Positions 41,953 through 47,413 of a stretch of 47,413 bases of DNA are shown here, piece by piece. The position numbers and the translations under genes are program-made. The DNA is taken from assembly GCA_934133175.1 (NCBI GenBank), contig CAKPAX010000009.1, forward strand, positions 1 through 47,413. The letters are read 5' to 3'. The first letter of the stretch is position 1. The number at the start of each line of letters is the position of its first letter. The DNA is from an uncultured Clostridia bacterium (GTDB taxonomy: Bacteria > Bacillota > Clostridia > TANB77 > CAG-508). The notes below the pieces were generated by a model that searched no databases, was not told the origin of the DNA, and worked only from the letters and a program-made list of their open reading frames with translations.

Positions 41953-41979
41953 ACTTTATACTTTTTTCTACATATTATA
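41953..41979 (+). promoter_or_regulatory. Possible SigK-like promoter of the cysteine-rich protein gene
   Basis: AC (41953-41954), a 16-bp spacer and CATATTATA (41971-41979) match the AC-(16/17)-CATAnnnTA consensus of mother-cell SigK. It lies 45 bp upstream of the ATG. The AT-rich background makes chance matches possible. Confidence 0.3.
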
Positions 41980-42023
41980 TACTAAGCAATTAAAAATTGC
42001 AAAAAAGAAAGGAAAGATTTTTT

Positions 42024-42473
42024 ATGGAATTTGAAGAAAAAAGACCTATCTGTCCAAAATTGGATATCGATGGATTTATAGAAAAAGGTAAACAATTTGA
42101 TTTAGATATCACATTACCAGAAGACAACAGAGAAGTAATATATGGAACTGTAAAAAATTGTTATAAAGAACCAGTCGAAGATGCTGTAGTAAAATTAATT
42201 GAAATCATATATGAATGTGGAAGAAAAGAAAGAAAACCTGTAACTCATACTTTTACTGATGAAAATGGTCAATTTGTTTTTGGACCTCTTTGTCCTGGAA
42301 AAGAATATGCAATTGAAATATTTGTAAATGAAGTAAAACATGTCAAAGTTTGTGCAAAATGTCATCATGAAGGAAAATGTTTAAAAGCAATGAAATGTGA
42401 TAAATGCGACTGTATTATTGATAAAAAACATTGTGATGATAAACCTTGTTGTGATTCACCTATATGCAAATAA
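42024..42473 (+). CDS. Carboxypeptidase-regulatory-like, Cys-rich protein
   Basis: This protein of 149 residues has one carboxypeptidase-regulatory-like (Ig-like) beta sandwich (about 38-105): YGTVKNCYKEPVEDAVVKLIE, then TDENGQFVFGPLCPGKEYAIEI. A Cys-rich tail (about 112-149) follows, with CAKCHHEGKC, CDKCDC and CC motifs, as in metal-binding or cross-linked structural proteins. There is no signal peptide. ATG 42024 with AAAGGAAAG upstream is preferred over an upstream in-frame TTG. It may be a spore-coat-type protein; a SigK-like promoter match points the same way. It is divergent from murI and ends with its own terminator. Confidence 0.7.
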   Translation: MEFEEKRPICPKLDIDGFIEKGKQFDLDITLPEDNREVIYGTVKNCYKEPVEDAVVKLIEIIYECGRKERKPVTHTFTDENGQFVFGPLCPGKEYAIEIFVNEVKHVKVCAKCHHEGKCLKAMKCDKCDCIIDKKHCDDKPCCDSPICK

Positions 42474-42476
42474 ATT

Positions 42477-42507
42477 AAAGCGGTTATCTAAATAACCGCT
42501 TTTTATA
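42477..42507 (+). terminator. Terminator of the cysteine-rich protein gene
   Basis: AAAGCGGTTAT pairs with ATAACCGCTTT around a CTAA loop (42477-42502), followed by T. The minus-strand small protein at 42521 converges on it, so it may serve both. Confidence 0.85.
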
Positions 42508-42520
42508 TAAAACAGAAAGT

Positions 42521-42664
42521 CTACATTATCCCTACTTTTTTAGCTATTTGCTTACCTTTTTTCATAATTTTTTTCTTATTCATTAATTCATTTCCTTCGG
42601 CATACATCATTAATACGCCAGCAGAGATTATAGTACCTAACATTATACCTTTTACAAATTTCAT
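42521..42664 (-). CDS. Small 47-aa membrane-type protein
   Basis: This short frame opens at ATG 42664 (or the preceding ATG at 42667) behind a strong AGGAGGG at 42671-42677, and ends in TAG at 42521. The N-terminal half is hydrophobic (VKGIMLGTIISAGVLMMYA), consistent with one membrane helix. The C-terminal half is very basic (NKKKIMKKGKQIAKK). This is the pattern of small YtxH-like Gram-positive proteins. The function is unknown. It lies 29 bases after the tauE pair and is likely cotranscribed with it. Confidence 0.7.
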   Translation of the reverse strand: MKFVKGIMLGTIISAGVLMMYAEGNELMNKKKIMKKGKQIAKKVGIM

Positions 42665-42692
42665 CATTATCCCTCCTAATTCAATTTTCTTA

Positions 42693-43076
42693 CTAGTTAT
42701 TATGTCTTTTTTTGTTTTTTATATACTCCTTTGTTAATTGATATATTTCATTAATTGCAACAATTGCTAAAAAATACCCAAAATATTTTTTTAATTGATT
42801 TACATTTGTATTTATTGATATTTTTGCTCCAATAATTGCTCCGATAATCCCACATAAAGATATAATTAATCCCAGTTTAAAATTAATTTTTTTGTTTTTT
42901 ATATTTACTATTATTGCTGATATTGAAGTAGGAATAAAAAAAATTAAATTTACCGCTTGAGCAATATGTTGTTCTAATCCTGTTAATGTTGTCAAAAGAA
43001 ATATTAATACAGTTCCTCCGCCCATTCCTATTCCACTTATAATTCCGGCAATTATTCCTATAAATACTTGAATCAT
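42693..43076 (-). CDS. Half-size TauE/SafE-family permease
   Basis: This protein of 127 residues with about four membrane helices is one half of the usual eight-helix TauE/SafE permease. The family motif is the glycine-rich GIISGIGMGGGTVLIF (near the N-terminus) and GLIISLCGIIGAIIGAKIS in the second part. The family exports sulfite or sulfonate-like anions, but the substrate is not clear. Start ATG 43076 has GGAG upstream; an upstream TTG (43088) is weaker. It is 23 bases after the other half, so the two likely act as a heterodimer. Confidence 0.82.
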   Translation of the reverse strand: MIQVFIGIIAGIISGIGMGGGTVLIFLLTTLTGLEQHIAQAVNLIFFIPTSISAIIVNIKNKKINFKLGLIISLCGIIGAIIGAKISINTNVNQLKKYFGYFLAIVAINEIYQLTKEYIKNKKRHNN

Positions 43077-43099
43077 ATCAATCTCCAATTGCTTTATAT

Positions 43100-43444
43100 C
43101 TAAAAAATCATATTATAGGAAAAATATAATAAAAACATGGTAAATACTATTTTTAATATATAATCTGGTATCTTTTTTAATAATTTTGCACCTATACATC
43201 CACCTATAATTCCGCCTATTGCACATAATAGTCCAACTTTCCAGTTAATATAATTATTTTTATAATAAAAAAAACTACTTGTTATGACCATAGGCAATAT
43301 ACAAAAAACAGATGTTGCCCTTGATATATCTGTTTTTTCTTTTAATATATATATAAATGATGGAACTAATATCATTCCTCCACCAGTAGAAAAAAAACCA
43401 CATATAAATCCCGCTAACAATCCAATAATTACTTTTTTTAACAT
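43100..43444 (-). CDS. Half-size TauE/SafE-family permease (paired)
   Basis: This 114-residue half of a TauE/SafE permease, with about four helices, begins LKKVIIGLLAGFICGFFSTG, then GGMILVPSFIYIL, and has LLCAIGGIIGGCIGAKLLK. It is related to the next gene by the same glycine-rich helices but not identical, which suggests a split or duplicated half. The upstream site is GAGTGGG and is not strong. It follows a 71-residue soluble protein by about 40 bases. Confidence 0.82.
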   Translation of the reverse strand: MLKKVIIGLLAGFICGFFSTGGGMILVPSFIYILKEKTDISRATSVFCILPMVITSSFFYYKNNYINWKVGLLCAIGGIIGGCIGAKLLKKIPDYILKIVFTMFLLYFSYNMIF

Positions 43445-43484
43445 ATTTAACCCACTCTATTTTTTTAGTAGTTTTTCCAATTAT

Positions 43485-43700
43485 TCAAATTTTATTACTA
43501 TTTAATATTTTTTCAAAGATTTCTGTTATTGTTTCATCACACTTTAACATTTGGTATATTATCCTTTTTTTTAAATCCTCATCTGGTATATTATCTGCCA
43601 AATCAAAAAATCTTTGTAATTCCATTAAATATTTTTCGTTATTTATTTTTTCTTTTTTAAAAGTTTTCTTTTGATTTAAATTTTCTTTGTTAACATCCAT
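43485..43700 (-). CDS. Small unknown helical protein, 71 aa
   Basis: I recognise no family. It is charged and helical, with a Lys-rich N-terminal third followed by MELQRFFDLADNIPDEDLKKRIIYQMLKCDETITEIF. No membrane segment or signal peptide is seen. ATG has GGGAAGGTG upstream. It is the first gene before the two TauE half-permeases and the 47-aa protein and may be cotranscribed with them. Confidence 0.65.
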   Translation of the reverse strand: MDVNKENLNQKKTFKKEKINNEKYLMELQRFFDLADNIPDEDLKKRIIYQMLKCDETITEIFEKILNSNKI

Positions 43701-43839
43701 TTTTCACCTTCCCTTTTAAGTTAATATTTTGTCCAACATATATTATCCAACATTTTTTCTTTTTTATTTATTTTTATTTACAAAAAGTCTTATTTTATAT
43801 ATAAATATTTTTATTTACTTATAAGTTAATATTATTATA

Positions 43840-43874
43840 TACAAAAAACTAGCTAAAAAGCTAGTTTTTTTGTA
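43840..43874 (-). terminator. Terminator of rarA
   Basis: TACAAAAAACTAGCT pairs with AGCTAGTTTTTTTGTA around an AAAA loop, with one extra T, just beyond the rarA stop at 43879. The 43701-43839 stretch is AT-rich without an ORF and holds the upstream region of the 71-aa gene. Confidence 0.8.
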
Positions 43875-43878
43875 TATT

Positions 43879-45121
43879 TTATTCTATATTTTCATCTTTT
43901 ATAAAATATTTTGTTCCAATCACTATATCTGGTAAATATTGTTGTTCTACGTAATGCCCTGGAAAATCATGCGGATATAAATATCCCTTTCCATAATCTA
44001 GATTTTTCATTCCCTCTATTGGTGCATTTCTTATATGCATTGGAACTTCTCCTGTTTCTTTTGTTTTTACATCTTCTAGAGCTTTGTTTATTGCTAAATA
44101 TGTAGCATTTGATTTTTTTGAATTTGCAACATAAACAGCCGCTTCTGATAATAATATTCTTGCTTCTGGCATTCCAATCATATGTACAGCTTGCATAGCA
44201 GATGTTGCAACAACTAATGCATTAGGATTTGCAAGTCCAACATCTTCGGATGCACATATTACAATTCTTCTTGCTAAAAACATTGGATCTTCTCCCCCAT
44301 TTAAAGCTCTTGCTAAATAAAATACAGTAGCATCAGGATCTGAACCTCTCATAGATTTTATAAATGCACTTATATTATCATAATGGCTTTCTCCATTTTT
44401 ATCAAATATTGCCTTTCTTGTTTGTATACTATTTTTTATAATTTCATCAGTTATTGTTATACAACCATCTTTATCCATATTGGTTGTAAGTACTGCAACT
44501 TCTAGTCCATTTAATGCTGTTCTTACATCACCATTTGAAATTTGTGCGAGCTTTATTAACGTCTTGTCTTCTATTCTTAAATTATACTCACCAAGTCCAT
44601 CTTTTCTCGTTACAGCATTTTTTAAAATATTAAATATATTTTCTTCTGTTAATGGATTTAGTTTTATTACCATTGATCTAGATATTAAAGCCTTATTAAC
44701 TTCAAAATAAGGGTTTTCTGTAGTTGCTCCTATTAATATAATTGTTCCATTTTCTACATATGGTAATAATGCATCTTGTTGTAATTTATTAAATCTATGA
44801 ATTTCATCTATAAACAATATACTTTTTCCAGCTGGATTAAGCATAAAATTTTTTGTTTCTTCTACTACTTTCTTTATATCTGCCACGCCTGCTGTTACTG
44901 CATTTATTTTATAAAATTTATATTTTGTTGTTTCACTTATAACCCTTGCAAGTGATGTCTTTCCACACCCGTGGAGGGCCAAATAATATTATACTAGATA
45001 ATCTATCTGCTTTTATTGTTCTATATAATATTTGGTCTTTACCTAAAACATGCTCTTGTCCTACATATTCTTCTAGTGTTCTAGGTCTTACTCTATATGC
45101 TAATGGTTCATTACTATTCAT
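43879..45121 (-). pseudogene. rarA: RarA (MgsA) replication-associated AAA+ ATPase, frameshifted
   Basis: Two frames overlap: 44933-45121 encodes the N-terminus (AYRVRPRTLEEYVGQEHVLG) up to LFGPP, and 43879-44982 continues GCGKTSLARVI. One extra C on the coding strand (plus-strand G at 44971) turns the Walker A GPPGCGKTS into an out-of-frame run. Removing it gives an intact 413-residue RarA with Walker A, Walker B FIDEIHRFNKLQQDALLP, ATTENPYFEVN and the C-terminal tetramerisation domain (LARRIVICASEDVGLANP, MPEARILLSEAAVYVA). The family acts at stalled forks and DNA ends. The defect is likely a sequence error or a very recent mutation. It follows ruvA by 15 bases. Confidence 0.88.
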
Positions 45122-45136
45122 ATTTTTACCTTCTTC

Positions 45137-45739
45137 TTATTTTGATAATAATGATAAACCTTTTTTTATCATTTCTTCTACTGTTAGGTTATTTTTATCC
45201 ATTTTTTCAAATACTTTTTCTATTTCTTTTTTAGAATATCCTAATACTTGTAATGCATTAATTGCATCTATTATCTGCTCTGTATTGTCTTGTTCTTGCT
45301 TAATAACATCTTTTGATGACTTACTTAATTTTTCTTCTTTCTTTAATTTATCTTTTAATTCTAATATAATTCTTTGGGCAGATTTTGCACCAACTCCTTG
45401 TATTTGAGTTAATTTTGATACATCATTTGTTATTACTGCCATTGCAAACTCTGATGGTGATATACATGCAAGCATTGCAACTGCTGTTTTAGCTCCTACA
45501 CCACTTACAGATAATAATAACTCAAACATTCTTAATTCTTCTGAGGTATTAAAACCAAATAAACTAATATCATCTTCTCTTACTCTATAATATGTATGTA
45601 TTTTTACTGTATCTCCTATTTCTCCTAGTTTTTCTATAGATGCATCTGACATATAAATTTTATAACCAATTCCTTGTACATCTACTATTACATAATCTAC
45701 CGATTTATTTTCTAATATTCCTTTTACATATGCTATCAT
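45137..45739 (-). CDS. ruvA: Holliday junction DNA helicase subunit RuvA
   Basis: This 200-residue RuvA binds Holliday junctions as a tetramer and directs RuvB-driven branch migration. It has the N-terminal OB fold (about 1-62) with VDVQGIGYKIYMS and RVREDDISLFGF. Two helix-hairpin-helix motifs are LLSVSGVGAKTAVAMLA and LTQIQGVGAKSAQRIILELKDK. The flexible linker and C-terminal domain III (ALQVLGYSKKEIEKVF) contact RuvB. ATG has AGGAG upstream. RuvB, which nearly always comes next, is not in the window; rarA takes its place. Confidence 0.95.
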   Translation of the reverse strand: MIAYVKGILENKSVDYVIVDVQGIGYKIYMSDASIEKLGEIGDTVKIHTYYRVREDDISLFGFNTSEELRMFELLLSVSGVGAKTAVAMLACISPSEFAMAVITNDVSKLTQIQGVGAKSAQRIILELKDKLKKEEKLSKSSKDVIKQEQDNTEQIIDAINALQVLGYSKKEIEKVFEKMDKNNLTVEEMIKKGLSLLSK

Positions 45740-45799
45740 AATATTCTCCTAAAATTATTTTATTTGAATTATATTTTAATTATTATCATTTTGTCAATA

Positions 45800-46756
45800 T
45801 TATTCAAACATTTTTTCGTTATTTTTTTGTTCTTCTATAAATTTCTTTAATTTTTTTAAGCCTCTATCTTTTGGCCCAATTCCAAAATGTAACCCTTGTT
45901 TTTCTAATGTTTCAATTTTAGATAATTCAACTTTTAAAAATCTTTTTTCTTTTTTTGAAAAAAGATATGTATTTACATTCGATTTTTCTACAGAATATAA
46001 ACACATTGTATAATCTTTATATCCGTTTTTTCTTTCTCTAAAACATGTTAATGCAAAAATTTTTTTATCTAAAAACTTATTATCTATTTTATTTAAAACA
46101 GATTTATAATATTTATATAGTTCTACATACTCCAGCTTCTTATCGAATTTATTTATTTCACTATCTTGTAAAATTATTCTTAAAAATTCATTTGCATCTT
46201 TTCCTTGTATTTCTTCTTTTAATCTACAAATAGAGCTATCCTTATATTCATTTTCATCTTTTATATATCCTATTCTTTTATCGATTTCTATATTTTTTTC
46301 ATCACTTAATTCTTCTACTAATTCTTCTCCATATTTTTCTTTAGTTCCAAAATATTTTGTTTTTGATTTTGTATGAATATTATACAAATCTAATTGTAAA
46401 TCTGCACGTATTCTTTTTCCATTTTTTAATACAATGATTGGATATTTATGTTCCATTTCTTCTGCAATTACACTATTTATTCCAAATTCTCTTAATATAT
46501 CTCTATATAAGTATGATAATGACACACATATTATTTTCTTGTTTTTAGAAGCTTGCTCAGAATCTATTTTATTTTGCTCTGCTAATTTATAAATTTTTTT
46601 TCTAGTTTTTGAATTTCCAAAAAAATATTTTTCATCAAATGCTTTTTGCTTTCCTAATTGTATATAAATATATTTTGCAATTTCTAACTCACTTAAATTA
46701 TTTGGTAATTTTTCTTTTATACTTTGAATAAATTCTTGTTTTTTCATCTTGATCAT
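45800..46756 (-). CDS. Putative transglutaminase-like cysteine protein, unknown
   Basis: I recognise no exact family. The 318-residue cytoplasmic-looking protein has CVSLSYLYRDILREFGI with Cys77, EHKYPIIVLKNGKRIRADLQLDL with His103 and Asp119 (or Asp123). The Cys, then His, then Asp order and the DL strand are those of transglutaminase-like (papain-type) enzymes, but this is inference. The C-terminal half is helical and Lys/Glu rich. Start ATG 46756 or 46747 are both possible; GAGG is upstream of 46756. It lies 60 bases upstream of ruvA. It could be a fusion-free member of an effector-like or peptidase family. Confidence 0.55.
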   Translation of the reverse strand: MIKMKKQEFIQSIKEKLPNNLSELEIAKYIYIQLGKQKAFDEKYFFGNSKTRKKIYKLAEQNKIDSEQASKNKKIICVSLSYLYRDILREFGINSVIAEEMEHKYPIIVLKNGKRIRADLQLDLYNIHTKSKTKYFGTKEKYGEELVEELSDEKNIEIDKRIGYIKDENEYKDSSICRLKEEIQGKDANEFLRIILQDSEINKFDKKLEYVELYKYYKSVLNKIDNKFLDKKIFALTCFRERKNGYKDYTMCLYSVEKSNVNTYLFSKKEKRFLKVELSKIETLEKQGLHFGIGPKDRGLKKLKKFIEEQKNNEKMFE

Positions 46757-46821
46757 CCTACCTCATTATATTATTTTACCAAATAATCATACTTTTTTAA
46801 AGGGTTATTTATTAACATCTA

Positions 46822-46857
46822 AAAAAAGATTGCAAAATTATATTTGCAATCTTTTTT
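46822..46857 (-). terminator. Terminator of the dockerin protein gene
   Basis: A 15-bp perfect stem (46822-46836 against 46843-46857) with a 6-nt loop, whose A/T-rich ends provide the T-run, directly beyond the stop at 46859. Confidence 0.82.
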
Positions 46858-46858
46858 A

Positions 46859-47413
46859 TTAATCTTTATTTAAAACTTTTCTTTTCAACTGATATAAATC
46901 TGTTACATCAACTTTTCCATCTCCATTTATATCTGCTGCTAAAAGTTTAATTCCAGTTAGTACCCAATTTGATCCATTTGGAGCAATTATATGTCTTTTT
47001 AAAATTATTAAATCTGTTACATCTATTTTTCCATCATTATTTATATCTGCTTTTATATAAGTTTCAATTTCAGATACAACAATTTCTCTGTTTGATACAT
47101 TTCCTAATGCATCTTTTACATAAACTACATATTTTCCATTTTCAGTTATAGTCTTTGTTTTTTCGGATGCCCATGTTTTACCTTCGTCCCATGAATATGG
47201 TTGTTCTGATAAGCCTACTCCATCTTCATTATCTGTAGCATCTACAGTTAATATCATTTGAGTATTAGTATCTGCTCCATCAACAGTATTTGCAGTTAAT
47301 TTTATTGTTGGAGCAATTTTGTCTATATTATTTATCGTTATACTTTTTTCTACTATTGTTCCTGCTTTATTTTTTACATATACTTTATATGTTCCATTTG
47401 CTGTTACTTCTTT
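46859..47413 (-). CDS. C-terminal end of a dockerin-bearing extracellular protein, cut by window edge
   Basis: The frame is open from base 47413 to the TAA at 46859, so at least 184 residues are seen and the N-terminus is outside. It has parts of two Ig-like repeats (NGTYKVYVKNKAG at the left end; NGKYVVYVKDALGNVSN later), then a type I dockerin. The dockerin has two Ca2+-binding repeats: ADINNDGKIDVTDLIILKR and ADINGDGKVDVTDLYQLKR. Dockerins bind cohesins; whether this organism has cohesins cannot be told. It is likely exported to the surface, like the LRR protein. Confidence 0.85.
   Translation of the reverse strand, partial: KEVTANGTYKVYVKNKAGTIVEKSITINNIDKIAPTIKLTANTVDGADTNTQMILTVDATDNEDGVGLSEQPYSWDEGKTWASEKTKTITENGKYVVYVKDALGNVSNREIVVSEIETYIKADINNDGKIDVTDLIILKRHIIAPNGSNWVLTGIKLLAADINGDGKVDVTDLYQLKRKVLNKD

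Noticed and set aside
1..47413. tRNA, rRNA, tmRNA or CRISPR array
   Set aside because: No cloverleaf, rRNA-like or regularly spaced palindromic repeat with spacers was seen on either strand.

Overview
The window looks like chromosomal DNA from a very AT-rich, Gram-positive bacterium of the Clostridia type, probably an uncultured gut lineage. The evidence is the base composition, strong AGGAGG-type ribosome binding sites, and genes for SigH, a YtaF-like protein and a PdaB-like deacetylase, which point to sporulation ancestry. A BspA-type leucine-rich-repeat surface protein, a dockerin protein and a prepilin-like protein fit the same group. Most genes are on the minus strand. I found no rRNA, tRNA, CRISPR array or transposase gene.

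Layout by position. 1-344 is the C-terminally cut end of a prepilin-like protein, preceded by a 34-37 bp periodic repeat. 601-3234 is a Ca2+-type P-ATPase, with ytaF on the plus strand (3355-4005). An orphan small gene follows (4078-4290). 4359-7904 is smc. A 138-bp hairpin element lies at 7984-8121. 8132-12940 is an mfd / TrmH-family methyltransferase / trmL cluster. A second orphan gene is at 13096-13527. 13577-16321 holds topB and an HD hydrolase. leuS (16466-18883) and a putative zinc-peptidase-like protein (19063-20178) are on the plus strand. 20185-26786 is a repair and cell-wall operon (ogg-addB-pgeF-LD-carboxypeptidase-udg). 26888-29578 is rnc, an Elp3-like radical SAM gene and yitT. 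29688-35508 is a five-gene operon (membrane protein, lspA, two pseudouridine synthases, LRR/Ig surface protein).

Further right come a tandem-OB SSB-like protein (35595-36287), an unknown protein (36427-36939) and a frameshifted PdaB-like deacetylase (36999-37773). A third orphan gene follows (37902-38138), then a phosphodiester glycosidase (38245-39552), an HD protein, sigH (40306-40962) and murI (41094-41879). A plus-strand cysteine-rich protein is at 42024-42473. After it lie a 47-aa small protein, two half-size TauE permeases and a 71-aa protein. The right end has frameshifted rarA, ruvA, a transglutaminase-like unknown, and the end of a dockerin protein cut by the window edge.

Themes. 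Genome maintenance is heavily represented (smc, mfd, topB, udg, ogg, addB, ruvA, rarA, an SSB-like protein), next to RNA modification and maturation (trmL, a TrmH-family enzyme, RluB- and RluD-like, rnc) and the cell envelope (lspA, pgeF, LD-carboxypeptidase, murI, deacetylase, surface proteins). The least ordinary signals are these: three orphan small genes, each a self-contained cassette with a 17-bp-spacer promoter, strong RBS, atypical codons and its own terminator; the 138-bp inverted-repeat element upstream of smc; two genes whose RBS lies in the 3' arm of a terminator-like hairpin; and two +1 frameshifts of the same kind (one extra C before GG on the coding strand) inside conserved glycine motifs.
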